A DNA stretch of 64,000 bases from a bacterium (GTDB lineage: Bacteria; UBP15; UBA6099). How positions within the stretch are numbered: position 1 is the first letter of the stretch; the number at the start of each line of letters is the position of its first letter. The position numbers and the translations under genes are program-made. The stretch covers positions 112,473-176,472 of the forward strand of contig JAKQPS010000044.1 of NCBI GenBank assembly GCA_029564595.1, in the 5' to 3' direction. The notes below the pieces were generated by a model. That model was not told the DNA's origin and ran no database searches. It was given only the letters and a program-made list of their open reading frames with translations. Of this stretch, positions 1-8,924 are shown piece after piece.

Positions 1-254
1 TTTTTCTGAGGATTGCACAATAGAAGAGAGCCGCCCCTTTTTTCTATCATGGAGGCGAGTTTGATAACAAGCCCGATCCCGGCGCTGTCGAGAAATTTCA
101 CCCTGTTGAAATCGAATATGAAATTTAGGCACATCTTGTCGAGAATCTCTTGGATGATTATCTCGAAGCTTGGGTCTTCGTGTCTGGCGAGATTGCCGCC
201 GAACCTGACAAGAATGACCGGCGGCTCGTCGACTCGTGGAAGATTTCTATCCAT
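1..254 (-). CDS. STAS-domain protein (anti-sigma factor antagonist type), 3' end outside window
   Basis: Reading the minus strand from an ATG at 254 gives 84 codons with no stop before the window edge, so the C-terminus is missing. Residues 54-63 read FLDSAGIGLV, the STAS signature; Ser57 is the position phosphorylated in SpoIIAA/RsbV-type antagonists. The flanking pattern of a beta strand, a helix and another beta strand fits the fold. Proteins of this family act in the cytoplasm by binding anti-sigma kinases or serving partner-switching pathways. The start lies 24 bases after the stop of the small HTH gene, so the two are probably co-transcribed. No partner kinase or sigma factor is visible, so the pathway is unknown. 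Confidence 0.8.
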   Translation of the reverse strand, partial: MDRNLPRVDEPPVILVRFGGNLARHEDPSFEIIIQEILDKMCLNFIFDFNRVKFLDSAGIGLVIKLASMIEKRGGSLLLCNPQK

Positions 255-278
255 GCTTTGGGCTGCCGCTCCGCGCGT

Positions 279-500
279 TTATTTTATTTCGTATTTCTGG
301 GGCGGCTTGTTTTTGTCGCGCACCCATTTTGCGATGTCCGACAATTTAAAGCGCACTAACTTCTCGTCCACCCTGACATGAGGTATGCGGCGGTACTGCA
401 CCCATTCGACAAGAGTGCGTTCGTCAACCTGTATCATCTTGCTCATCTCGGGAATGGAGTAGAGCCGCTCTTTGGGCGGTTCGTTCTTTTTGCGGGCCAT
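279..500 (-). CDS. Small excisionase/MerR-type helix-turn-helix DNA-binding protein
   Basis: This 73-residue basic protein has the layout of the HTH_17/excisionase family. The segment YSIPEMSKMIQVDERTLVEWV (about residues 14-34) is a helix-turn-helix, followed by RRIPHVRVDEKLVRFKLSDI, the wing and the start of the last helix. A good ribosome-binding site (GAGGTGAAC) precedes the ATG. Such proteins are either phage/plasmid excisionases or small chromosomal regulators. No integrase is nearby and a STAS gene follows directly, so a small regulator is more likely than an excisionase. Confidence 0.75.
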   Translation of the reverse strand: MARKKNEPPKERLYSIPEMSKMIQVDERTLVEWVQYRRIPHVRVDEKLVRFKLSDIAKWVRDKNKPPQKYEIK

Positions 501-570
501 CCCTTGTTCACCTCGCCGCGAGTGTTTTGGCTATTCTATCACCTAACGCGCCTCAGTTCAATGTCAAACG

Positions 571-2121
571 CTACGGATTCGTTTTTTCGCCCGGCGCGCG
601 ACGGTCTTTTCTAGCGCAAATCAGAATTCCATCATGAGCGGTGATCAGGTCGTAGTCATCCCTGACAAGTTTCTGTATGAAAGCGAAGAGTGGTTTCTGC
701 GCGGCGGCGACCTCGTATTGCGGTTTGCCTTTTAACGCCGCCTCCATCCCTTCGGATAGAAGCGGGGCTTCGACGACAATCAGCTTGGGAGGATTTTCGG
801 CTACTTCGTAAATGAATTCTCTTATTCGTTCGTCCGCGTATCCTTTAATGAAGAGCGGCTTGATGGTGGCGTGTCTGGTGGGAGCGGCGCGGCCCGAAAG
901 CGCGTACACAAGCGCCGAATCGCTCCAGACCAGAACCCGCTCGTCCGGGGCCGCATTCCGCGCAACGAGTTCCGCGACGAATTTCTTGTGGAACCATTCC
1001 ATCGGGTCGCCGCCCGGACGCGTCCAGCCTGAATTGCCGTGAGAATGGGCCGGGGCAACGGCATGGAACGCGACCGCCGAGAGACTTATCAGAAAAAAAA
1101 GGAGAGACGCGCGGCGGCGAATCGGGGGCGAGGACATCCGGCTCTCATCGAAAAGGCTCCCCGCTCCCAGCATGACTGTCGCCGGAAGCAGAAGAGATAT
1201 GAACGACGACGGGGTTAAAAAGCCGGACACCGGGATTGCGGCTATCTCAAAAAACAACCATGCCGCGATGGCCTGTCTGAGATGAGCCGAACCGGGTTCA
1301 TCCGCCACGCGCTTTGCGCCGGAAAAAAACAACAGAATAAGAGGCGAAACCAGCGCCGCGATTTTTACCGCGCACGAAAAGCAGAAATCGAGTCGCGGCA
1401 GCGCCCCGGCGGCGGCAATTACATGCAGGTTCGAGCCTAGCGCCTGCGCGAACGGAGCGGCTACCCCGGACGCGAACAACGCGATGGCGAGCGCCGCAGG
1501 CGGAACGATAAAACCGGCGATAGAAGCGCCCGCCCTGCCTCGAACGGCGATAAGCCCCACAACGACCAGAGCGGCTTCGCGCCCGACGAAACAGGCAGCC
1601 GCCCCCGCCGCTAGGCCCGAAGCGAACGCGGCTCTGAAACCGTCTTTTTTCGTCCTTTTCACGAGCGACAGAAAAAACAGAGCCGAGAACAAAGCCGCCC
1701 ATGAGTGCGGCGAGTTAGGAGCGCCGAAGCTTGTCAGCGCCGCCGACGCCATAAAGAACCACAAAGCCGCCGTCCCTGCTCCTAAGGACGCCGCCCCTAT
1801 GCTTTTCAATATAAAGAACACTGCCGCGCCCGCTCCCGCCAACCACAACAACTCCATCACTGTGGAAGTTATGAATGTCGGCCCGACAAGTTGAGCGAGG
1901 GCGTTTACGATAATCGTGCCCGGAAGGCGGTCGTACCACACATCCGCGTATGGAAGCCCCCCTTGCAGAAGACGTCCGGCGGCGTACAGGCTCAAGGATG
2001 ATTCCGCATGCGCTATGTCTCCGGGGGACTCAAGTCGGAGTCCGGCTGCCACAAGCGCGCCGCAAAGGACGACTATCAGCGTCCTAGCGCCCGCGCTTAA
2101 TGTCGATTTCATTCCATCCAT
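571..2121 (-). CDS. Polytopic membrane protein, glycosyltransferase family 39/ArnT-like
   Basis: About 516 residues with roughly ten hydrophobic segments in the first 350 residues, then a soluble C-terminal part of about 150 residues. An early luminal-type stretch with acidic residues and the pattern YADVWYDRLPGT resembles the first loop of PMT/ArnT-like (GT39/GT83) lipid-linked sugar transferases, where an Asp in this loop is catalytic. The substrate cannot be told. Two in-frame ATGs compete for the start, at 2121 and 2112; both have a weak GGAA or GGGTG element upstream, and the longer open frame to 2157 is less likely. It is transcribed divergently from the peptide importer. The family call is moderate; membrane topology is clear. 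Confidence 0.6.
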   Translation of the reverse strand: MDGMKSTLSAGARTLIVVLCGALVAAGLRLESPGDIAHAESSLSLYAAGRLLQGGLPYADVWYDRLPGTIIVNALAQLVGPTFITSTVMELLWLAGAGAAVFFILKSIGAASLGAGTAALWFFMASAALTSFGAPNSPHSWAALFSALFFLSLVKRTKKDGFRAAFASGLAAGAAACFVGREAALVVVGLIAVRGRAGASIAGFIVPPAALAIALFASGVAAPFAQALGSNLHVIAAAGALPRLDFCFSCAVKIAALVSPLILLFFSGAKRVADEPGSAHLRQAIAAWLFFEIAAIPVSGFLTPSSFISLLLPATVMLGAGSLFDESRMSSPPIRRRASLLFFLISLSAVAFHAVAPAHSHGNSGWTRPGGDPMEWFHKKFVAELVARNAAPDERVLVWSDSALVYALSGRAAPTRHATIKPLFIKGYADERIREFIYEVAENPPKLIVVEAPLLSEGMEAALKGKPQYEVAAAQKPLFAFIQKLVRDDYDLITAHDGILICARKDRRAPGEKTNP

Positions 2122-2252
2122 TTCCGGCACCCGCTTATATCTGACATTATATAACATTAAGTAAAACCCGAATATTGTTGCCCTGCCGATTGGGTTTTGA
2201 TATATTAAGTTTCAATGCAGTCTCATTAAAAAGATATCGGGAGCGTGAATAT

Positions 2253-3908
2253 ATGGTGAAGAGGAATCGCAAGGCGAACGGAATAAGAAGCGCTTCGGCG
2301 AAACTTGTGGTCGCGGCGCTAGCGATCGCGATGCTCGCCGGGTGTTCGGGCAAGCCCAAGAGCGACGACTCATCAGGCAAGCCTTTCCCAAAGCTTCAGC
2401 TTCTCTACAACATCTCGGAAAGCCACAAGCTAATTGCCGAAACCCTTCAACAGATGTGGAAAAAAGAGTTGGGCATACAGGTCGACCTAGCCAACGTCGA
2501 ATGGAAAACATATCTTAAGTCTCTCCAATCTTTAGATTATCAGATAGCCCGCGCTGGCTGGATAGGCGACTACCCCGATCCGAACACGTTCCTCGACATG
2601 TTCGTCACCGACGGAGGAAACAACCAGACGGGATGGAGCAACGCTGAATACGACAGGCTGATAAAAGAGGCGTCGATGGAGGGAGACGCCGACGAACGCA
2701 TGAAGATGTTCCACGACGCCGAAGAAATTCTGATGAAAGAAATGCCGATAATGCCGATTTATTTCTATGTGAATAAAAACCTCGTGAAGGACTTCGTCAA
2801 GGGAATGCATTTCAATATGCGCGACCTTCACATTCTCAAATATGTCTATCTTGAGAAAAATGGAAAAGTTCTGCCGCCACAGGAGCAGGTGTTCCACTTC
2901 AACCTTTCAGCCGAGCCGGAGACGCTCGACCCCGGACTGATGACTGGAAGCGTGGAGTTTACAATCTCGACGCAGATATTCGAGGGACTCGTGCAGTACG
3001 ACCCGGACACTCTTGAACCCATTCCGGGAATGGCGGAAAGCTGGGAGGTCAACGACGAGCACACCGAATTCGTTTTCCATCTGCGCCGCGACGCCAAATG
3101 GACGAACGGCGACCCGGTTACGGCGGGCGACTTCGTTTATTCATGGAAAAGAGTTCTCGAACCGGAAACGACCGCCGAATACGCGTATCAACTCTTTTAC
3201 ATCAAAAACGCGAAAAAATACTATGACAAGGAAATTTCCGATTTCTCGCAGGTGGGATTGAAGGCGGTGGATGATTTCACGCTGAAGGTGACGCTTGATT
3301 CCCCGACACACTTCTGGCTCGACCTGCTCGCTTTCCACACCCTGATGCCGGTCAACAAAAACTGCGTCGAGAAATACAATGACAAATGGACGAGGCCGGA
3401 GAACATCGTGACCAACGGGCCGTTCAAGCTGACTGAATGGAAACCCAAAAGCAAACTCGTCATGGTGAAAAACCCCGGCTATTACGACGCCGCAAAAGTC
3501 CGCCTATCGAAACTGGTCGCGTACTCCGTCGAGGACAACATCACGGCGGTGAGCATGTTCGAGGCCGGACAGTCCTACTGGGTGAACACGATTCCGTTGC
3601 CGTACTCGGAGAAATATTCAAACGACCCGCAGGCGAAGAAGACGGATTTTCTTGCGGTCTATTATTACAGGTTCAACACGACGAAAGAGCCGCTGAACGA
3701 TCCCCGCGTGCGCCGCGCGCTCAACCTTGCGATTAACAAAGATGAGTTGGTGAAGTTCGTGACGAAGTCTGGAGAGAAAACGGCGACGACGTTTGTGCCT
3801 CACATGCACATGAAGGACTACGAGCCGCCTCAAGGCGAGGACTATAATCCCGAAGAGGCGCGCCGACTCCTGCGGGAAGCGGGCTACGCTGTGAAGACCG
3901 GAAAATAA
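2253..3908 (+). CDS. oppA: Peptide-binding lipoprotein of an ABC importer, OppA/DppA family (SBP_bac_5), circularly permuted
   Basis: The protein binds peptides outside the inner membrane and delivers them to OppBCDF encoded just downstream. From the ATG at 2253 (GGGAG nine bases upstream) it has a lipoprotein signal with lipobox LAGC, the lipidated Cys being residue 31. The domain order is unusual. Residues about 45-202 (KLQLLYN, EWKTYL, ARAGWIGDYPDPNTF, PIYFYVNKNLVK) match what is normally the C-terminal third of OppA. Residues about 211-551 (AEPETLDPG, FEGLVQYD, LRRDAKWTNGDPVTAGDF, NIVTNGPFKL, NDPRVRRALNLAI, LLREAGY) match what is normally the N-terminal two thirds. The C-terminus LLREAGYAVKTGK stops exactly where the N-terminal block would continue in a normal OppA. 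Total length, 551 residues, is normal for the family, so nothing seems lost. Confidence 0.92.
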   Translation: MVKRNRKANGIRSASAKLVVAALAIAMLAGCSGKPKSDDSSGKPFPKLQLLYNISESHKLIAETLQQMWKKELGIQVDLANVEWKTYLKSLQSLDYQIARAGWIGDYPDPNTFLDMFVTDGGNNQTGWSNAEYDRLIKEASMEGDADERMKMFHDAEEILMKEMPIMPIYFYVNKNLVKDFVKGMHFNMRDLHILKYVYLEKNGKVLPPQEQVFHFNLSAEPETLDPGLMTGSVEFTISTQIFEGLVQYDPDTLEPIPGMAESWEVNDEHTEFVFHLRRDAKWTNGDPVTAGDFVYSWKRVLEPETTAEYAYQLFYIKNAKKYYDKEISDFSQVGLKAVDDFTLKVTLDSPTHFWLDLLAFHTLMPVNKNCVEKYNDKWTRPENIVTNGPFKLTEWKPKSKLVMVKNPGYYDAAKVRLSKLVAYSVEDNITAVSMFEAGQSYWVNTIPLPYSEKYSNDPQAKKTDFLAVYYYRFNTTKEPLNDPRVRRALNLAINKDELVKFVTKSGEKTATTFVPHMHMKDYEPPQGEDYNPEEARRLLREAGYAVKTGK

Positions 3909-3929
3909 AGGAACGGATTCCGAGGACGA

Positions 3930-4847
3930 ATGCTTAGATATGTCGCCCGGCGGCTGCTGACCGCCATCCCGGTCCTCTGGATCATCGTCACCATCACTTT
4001 TTTTATGATGCGTCTGGCGCCGGGCGGGCCTTTCTCCAGAGAGCGCGTCATGCCGATCGAAGTGCAGAAAATGATTGAGGAGCGCTATCACCTCGACGAG
4101 CCTCTTGTTAAACAATACTTCAGATACATGGGCAATTTGCTCAGGGGAGACCTCGGCCCTTCGTTCAGATACAAAGACAGGTCGGTAAACGAGATACTCG
4201 CCGCAGGGCTGCCGACCACTCTGCAACTGGGGTCTCTCGCGCTGCTGTTCGCGCTATTGGTGGGCATACCCGCCGGATGTTTGGCGGCCTTCCGCCAGAA
4301 TTCCGCCGTTGACTATGCGGCGATGTCTTTTTCCATGGTCGGCGTCTCCGTGCCGAACTTCGTCGTCCTCTCCACGCTTATTTATTTCTTCGCCGTGAAG
4401 TTGAAGATTCTGACTGTCAGCGGCTGGGGACGCTGGGACCAGATGATATGCCCCGTTGTGGCTCTCGGCCTGATGTACAGCGCGTATATCGCCAGACTGT
4501 CCCGCGCGGGGATGCTCGAAGTTATCCGTCAGGACTTCATACGGACCGCGCGAGCGAAGGGACTGCCCGAGAGGCTGGTCATCATCCGGCACAGCATCAA
4601 GGCCGGACTGCTGCCTGTGGTTTCCTTCCTCGGCCCGGCGGGAGCCGCCATTCTCACCGGCTCGCTTATCATAGAGACCATCTCAGGCGTTCCCGGCATA
4701 GGCCGCGAGTTCGTCAACTCCGCGCTGAACCGGGACTACACTCTTACCATTGGCACGGTGATTCTATACAGCGGATTTCTGATTATATTCAATCTTGCGG
4801 TGGATATCGTTTACGCATTTCTGGATCCGAGAATTGTTTACGAATGA
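3930..4847 (+). CDS. oppB: Peptide ABC transporter permease, OppB/DppB family
   Basis: This 305-residue inner-membrane subunit forms half of the peptide translocation channel. It begins with the typical MLRYVARRLLTAIPVLW membrane segment, followed by a periplasmic loop (MRLAPGGPF, a family hallmark) and five further membrane segments. The cytoplasmic EAA-type loop that docks on the ATPase lies at about residues 195-215 (QDFIRTARAKGLPERLV). It starts 21 bases after oppA and is followed by oppC in the same direction, so all five genes probably form one transcript. Confidence 0.95.
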   Translation: MLRYVARRLLTAIPVLWIIVTITFFMMRLAPGGPFSRERVMPIEVQKMIEERYHLDEPLVKQYFRYMGNLLRGDLGPSFRYKDRSVNEILAAGLPTTLQLGSLALLFALLVGIPAGCLAAFRQNSAVDYAAMSFSMVGVSVPNFVVLSTLIYFFAVKLKILTVSGWGRWDQMICPVVALGLMYSAYIARLSRAGMLEVIRQDFIRTARAKGLPERLVIIRHSIKAGLLPVVSFLGPAGAAILTGSLIIETISGVPGIGREFVNSALNRDYTLTIGTVILYSGFLIIFNLAVDIVYAFLDPRIVYE

Positions 4848-4887
4848 CAACTGGGCGAGGGCGACGAAGCCCCGGTCTTAAAAAGAC

Positions 4888-5805
4888 ATGACGAACGATA
4901 ATGAAAAAACCAGAGCGGCGGCGGACATCCAGCCGGTGAAAGGCACGAGCCTCTGGAAGGACGCGTGGCGTAGGCTGTTGAAAAACAGAATGGCGGTGGC
5001 GGGCGGCGCGCTGCTGATACTCATCGCCTGCGCGGCGATCCTCGCTCCTGCCCTCACCCCATACGCTTTCGACGAGATACACCTTTCCGACGGCAACCAT
5101 CCGCCATCGCGGGAATATCCTCTGGGAGCCGACCATCTCGGACGCGACCTTCTGACCAGAATCCTGTACGGCGGACGCGTTTCTCTGGCGGTGGGCATCG
5201 TCGCCACTTTCGTCAGCATCATAATCGGCGTCAGCTACGGGGCAGCCGCCGGATACCTCGGCGGCCGCGCGGACAACATAATGATGCGCTTTGTCGACAT
5301 CCTTTACGGCCTGCCTTTCATGTTTCTTGTCATCCTGATGATGGTGATATTCCACAACGCCCCGGCGGAAAAGAAACTTTACCTGCTGTTCATCGGGCTT
5401 GGCGCGGTGCAGTGGCTGACGATGAGCCGCATAACAAGAGGCCAGACTCTTTCTATAAAAACGAAAGAGTACATACTAGCCGCGCGCACTTCAGGCGCCG
5501 GCGTGTTCCGGATCATCTCCCGGCATGTCATCCCGAACCTGCTCGGCCCAGTGATTGTTTACGCGACCCTGACCGTCCCGGCGGTTATGCTCGAGGAAGC
5601 GTTCCTGAGTTTCCTCGGCCTCGGCGTTCAGGCCCCGATGGCAAGCTGGGGGTCTCTCGCTTCCGACGGTCGGCAATCGCTGGACACCTATCCATGGCAG
5701 ATGATTTTTCCGGGACTCGCTCTCGCGATAACCCTGTTCTCCCTCAACTTTCTGGGAGACGGCCTGAGAGACGCGCTCGACCCGCAGATGAAAGACCAGA
5801 AATAA
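4888..5805 (+). CDS. oppC: Peptide ABC transporter permease, OppC/DppC family
   Basis: Second channel subunit, 305 residues. The N-terminal cytoplasmic tail SLWKDAWRRLLKNRMAV leading into the first membrane helix is the OppC_N signature. GADHLGRDLLTRILYGGRVSL is the conserved region before the core permease domain. The EAA loop (KTKEYILAARTSGAGVFRI) lies at about residues 190-208, and the conserved end GDGLRDALDPQ is present. It sits 40 bases after oppB and 21 bases before oppD. Confidence 0.95.
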   Translation: MTNDNEKTRAAADIQPVKGTSLWKDAWRRLLKNRMAVAGGALLILIACAAILAPALTPYAFDEIHLSDGNHPPSREYPLGADHLGRDLLTRILYGGRVSLAVGIVATFVSIIIGVSYGAAAGYLGGRADNIMMRFVDILYGLPFMFLVILMMVIFHNAPAEKKLYLLFIGLGAVQWLTMSRITRGQTLSIKTKEYILAARTSGAGVFRIISRHVIPNLLGPVIVYATLTVPAVMLEEAFLSFLGLGVQAPMASWGSLASDGRQSLDTYPWQMIFPGLALAITLFSLNFLGDGLRDALDPQMKDQK

Positions 5806-5826
5806 CGACTCGGAAGAACAATTAAT

Positions 5827-6822
5827 ATGGCCGAACCGGTACTGTCAGTTCAAAACCTCGTCACCAGATTCCACACGGCGGACGGAGTGGTGCGCGCGGT
5901 GGACGGAGTTTCGTTCGACCTCATGCCGGGCGGCTCGCTAGGCATTGTCGGCGAAAGCGGCTGCGGAAAAAGCGTCACCCACCTCTCCTTCCTCGGACTC
6001 ATCCCCCAGCCTCCCGGGAAAATCGAGGGCGGCAAGGCGCTGTTCAAGGGCAAAAACCTGCTAGCGATGAAACCGGGAGAGTTGCGCAAAGTCCGAGGCA
6101 ACGACATCGCGGTGATTTTTCAAGACCCTATGACTTCGCTAAACCCTGTGCTGAAAATAAGCCTCCAGATGACAGAAGGCATGATGATTCACAAAGGAGC
6201 GTCGAGAGCGGAAGCGGAGGCGCGCGCGCTTGAACTGCTGCGCGCCGTCGGCATTCCTTCTCCTGAAAAAAGATTCCACGACTACCCGCACCAGTTCAGC
6301 GGAGGGATGCGGCAGCGAGTGATGATAGCTATGGCCCTGATGTGCGAGCCTGCCGCGCTCATCGCCGACGAGCCGACTACGGCGCTCGATGTGACCATTC
6401 AGGCGCAAATCCTCGAACTCATCCAGAAAATGAGAAAAGAGACTGGCGTGGCAGTCATCCTCATCACCCATGACTTGGGCGTGGTGGCTAGCGTGTGCGA
6501 GGACATTCTGGTGATGTACGCGGGGCGAGTAGTGGAAAGCGCCGCGACCGGCCCCCTCTTCGCGCGTCCTCTTCATCCTTACACCTTCAGCCTGCTCCGC
6601 TCCATCCCCCGGCTGGACGCGGAACGAAAAGAGCGCCTCTTCTCCATTCCCGGACTGCCTCCCGACCTCATTCACAACCCGCCGGGATGCAATTTCAATC
6701 CGCGTTGCCCGTTCGCGGTGAAACGCTGCTTCAGCGAAGAACCGCCCCTGACGGAGATCGAACCCGGAAGAAAAGTCGCCTGCTGGGTGGATATCGAATC
6801 GAAAAAGGAGCGCGCCACATGA
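5827..6822 (+). CDS. oppD: Peptide ABC transporter ATPase, OppD/DppD family
   Basis: One of the two ATPases that power the importer on the cytoplasmic face. All motifs are intact: Walker [10 protein letters not shown]-loop [12 protein letters not shown], signature FSGGMRQRV, Walker [13 protein letters not shown] and the switch histidine in LITHDLGVV. The C-terminal extension carries the oligo/dipeptide cluster [15 protein letters not shown], a Cys motif present in OppD/DppD and often linked to a 4Fe-4S site. Its stop overlaps the start of oppF by four bases (ATGA), indicating translational coupling. Confidence 0.95.
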   Translation: MAEPVLSVQNLVTRFHTADGVVRAVDGVSFDLMPGGSLGIVGESGCGKSVTHLSFLGLIPQPPGKIEGGKALFKGKNLLAMKPGELRKVRGNDIAVIFQDPMTSLNPVLKISLQMTEGMMIHKGASRAEAEARALELLRAVGIPSPEKRFHDYPHQFSGGMRQRVMIAMALMCEPAALIADEPTTALDVTIQAQILELIQKMRKETGVAVILITHDLGVVASVCEDILVMYAGRVVESAATGPLFARPLHPYTFSLLRSIPRLDAERKERLFSIPGLPPDLIHNPPGCNFNPRCPFAVKRCFSEEPPLTEIEPGRKVACWVDIESKKERAT

Positions 6823-7796
6823 GTGTGTCTCCTCTGCTATCGCTCCGTGACGTCAAAGTCCACTTCCCAATCCGGACGGGCTTCATCCGACGCAGAATAA
6901 CAGGCTTCATCCGCGCTGTGAACGGCGTCTCTTTCGATATTGAAAAAGGGGAAACCCTCGGACTGGTCGGAGAAAGCGGATGCGGAAAAACCACCGCTGC
7001 CAAGGCCATCCTCGGTCTTGAAAAAACGGCGGCGGGAGAAATCACTTTCGACGGAAAGAACATCGCAGGACTACGCGGCGAAAATCTCCGCATGATTTAC
7101 AAAGACCTTCAGGTGATTTATCAGGACCCGTACGCGTCTCTGAACCCGCGCATGACAGTGCTCCAGATAGTCACCGAGCCTCTCGCTTGTTTCAATGTAA
7201 TGAACGCGCGGGAAAGGCAGGCCCGCGCCGAGGAACTTCTAGAAACCGTCGGGCTTGACCCGCGCTACATAAGGAGATATCCACACGAGTTCAGCGGCGG
7301 CCAGCGGCAGCGCATCGGCATCGCCCGCGCGCTCGCTCTCAATCCCTCGCTGATTATCTGCGACGAGCCGGTGAGCGCTCTGGACGTCTCCATCCGCGCG
7401 CAGATAATAAACCTGCTCGAAGACCTGCAAAACAAATACCACTTCAGCTATCTTTTTATTGCTCACGACCTCAGCGTAGTGCGGCACATCAGCAACCGCG
7501 TCGCCGTCATGTATCTTGGCAAAATCGTAGAAATAGCCGACTCGAAGGACATCTACGCGTCGCCCGCTCACCCGTACACGAAAGCTCTTCTCTCCGCCAT
7601 ACCGATACCCGACCCGGAAGTGGAGGCAAAGCGGCGGCGCATCATCCTTACAGGAGACGTCCCCGGGCCGGATTCAGAAATTCCCGGATGCGCGTTCGCG
7701 TCCCGCTGCCCGGTCAAGATCGACCGTTGCGAAAAGGAATCCCCCGCGCTCCGAGAAATCGCCCCCGGCCACTCGGCCTCATGCTTCCTCGCATAA
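6819..7796 (+). CDS. oppF: Peptide ABC transporter ATPase, OppF/DppF family
   Basis: Second ATPase of the importer, 325 residues. The start is the ATG overlapping the oppD stop, preceded by AAAAAGGAG; the longer open frame upstream lies inside oppD and is not used. Walker A GESGCGKTTAAK, Q-loop VIYQDPYASLNPR, signature FSGGQRQRIGIARAL, Walker B LIICDEPVSALDV and the H-loop IAHDLSVV are all intact. The C-terminal oligo_HPY region ends with GCAFASRCPVKIDRC. It is the last gene of the operon; no strong terminator is visible in the 79 bases before the opposing gene. Confidence 0.95.
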   Translation: MSVSPLLSLRDVKVHFPIRTGFIRRRITGFIRAVNGVSFDIEKGETLGLVGESGCGKTTAAKAILGLEKTAAGEITFDGKNIAGLRGENLRMIYKDLQVIYQDPYASLNPRMTVLQIVTEPLACFNVMNARERQARAEELLETVGLDPRYIRRYPHEFSGGQRQRIGIARALALNPSLIICDEPVSALDVSIRAQIINLLEDLQNKYHFSYLFIAHDLSVVRHISNRVAVMYLGKIVEIADSKDIYASPAHPYTKALLSAIPIPDPEVEAKRRRIILTGDVPGPDSEIPGCAFASRCPVKIDRCEKESPALREIAPGHSASCFLA

Positions 7797-7875
7797 ATGC
7801 TAATATCGAATTAGGGTTGAATCTTTTGATATCTTGGCGTTTCGAATCGGATATCGCCGCTTGAACTTTGCGCGG

Positions 7876-8091
7876 TCAGATGTTGAGGATTTTCTCCGCC
7901 AGCGCGCGAAGGCTTTCGGAACCGGACAACAGCGAGTCCGCCTCCTCGTCTATCTCAAGAATCTCGTCGGAAGTCAGTATCTCTTTGCACTTGTCCATTA
8001 TCTCTTCCATTTCCTCCTCGTACGGCAACGCGCTGTCGAGTATCCGGAAACAAAGATAGATGATTCTGATGTCAGCTCTCGAAATTGCCAT
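7876..8091 (-). CDS. Small acidic protein of unknown function
   Basis: A 71-residue protein that I do not recognise. It is acidic and predicted mostly helical, with a leucine/glutamate-rich second half (EEEMEEIMDKCKEIL, EILEIDEEADSLL) that could pair as a helical hairpin or short coiled coil. It has a strong ribosome-binding site (GGAGGGAG about eight bases before the ATG), which argues that it is a real gene. It stands alone, convergent with oppF. Confidence 0.6.
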   Translation of the reverse strand: MAISRADIRIIYLCFRILDSALPYEEEMEEIMDKCKEILTSDEILEIDEEADSLLSGSESLRALAEKILNI

Positions 8092-8277
8092 TGAACCCGC
8101 TCCCTCCGCGTCATCCGGCGCAGAAAGATTGTATCATGCCGACGAAAATATTTGAAGTCCGGCCCGCTTAAAGATTGACCCGCATTTCTAGCAATGAGGA
8201 TTAAGAAAAAAGCCGCCTATTCATATCAAGCTATTTAGAATGCTCTTGATCCTGAAGACCGCCGCCGGAGTCGGCCG

Positions 8278-8826
8278 CTAAATTTTTCCGGGACTCCACT
8301 CGAAGTTCATTCCGTCCATCGCGCCCAGACCGCCGAGGAGCCCGGTCAGCCCTCCCATGATCGTGGAAAACGCGAACAGCGCGATGCCCAAACAGAACGC
8401 GACGAGCGCCGCGATGAACAATGACCGGTTCGTGTTCGACACGTCCAGCGCCGCCTCTGTGTTTCCGGCTATCGCCAGAGCCCTAATCTTCGACGCGTTC
8501 ACCATTATCACTATTCCCAGAACAAGCGTTACTGGGAACATAAAGTTCAGAGCGCAGCAACACATGAGAGAAAAGATTGTCATAAGCGTTCCGTGCGCCA
8601 TGTAGTCGGGAATTCCCACGCTTCTGAAATCAAGCCGGCGGTATGCGCGCGAGGGAGCCGCATTTGCATAGTAACCGCCGGGAGCCGCGCCAGCTCCGGG
8701 CGCGGTCTGCCCCTCGGGCGGAACCGCCCCGCCAGTTTCCTGCGCCATTGCGGAAAGCCTCGCGCCGCACGCGTAGCAGAACCGCGACTCATCCGCGTTC
8801 ATCTTCCCGCATTCCGAGCAGTACAT
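8278..8826 (-). CDS. Zinc-ribbon and CD225/dispanin-type membrane protein
   Basis: The 182-residue protein starts with a zinc ribbon of the form CSEC at residues 3-6 and CYAC at about residues 17-20, followed by a Gly/Ala/Pro-rich linker. Residues about 70-160 resemble the CD225 (interferon-induced transmembrane protein-like) family: IPDYMAHGTLMTIFSL entering a cysteine-rich membrane segment (MCCC), then NASKIRALAIAGNTEAAL and a second membrane helix. A glycine-rich tail follows. GGAGGAAA lies just before the ATG. Bacterial members have no settled function; a membrane-associated role is all that can be said. Confidence 0.75.
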   Translation of the reverse strand: MYCSECGKMNADESRFCYACGARLSAMAQETGGAVPPEGQTAPGAGAAPGGYYANAAPSRAYRRLDFRSVGIPDYMAHGTLMTIFSLMCCCALNFMFPVTLVLGIVIMVNASKIRALAIAGNTEAALDVSNTNRSLFIAALVAFCLGIALFAFSTIMGGLTGLLGGLGAMDGMNFEWSPGKI

Positions 8827-8924
8827 GGAATTTCCTCCGTTCGCGGCGACGAATCGCCCTGCTTTTTATTATATCCCTTTGCGCCGCGCTGGGAAAGCTT
8901 TGCCGCGGCAGCAACCGCCGCGTT

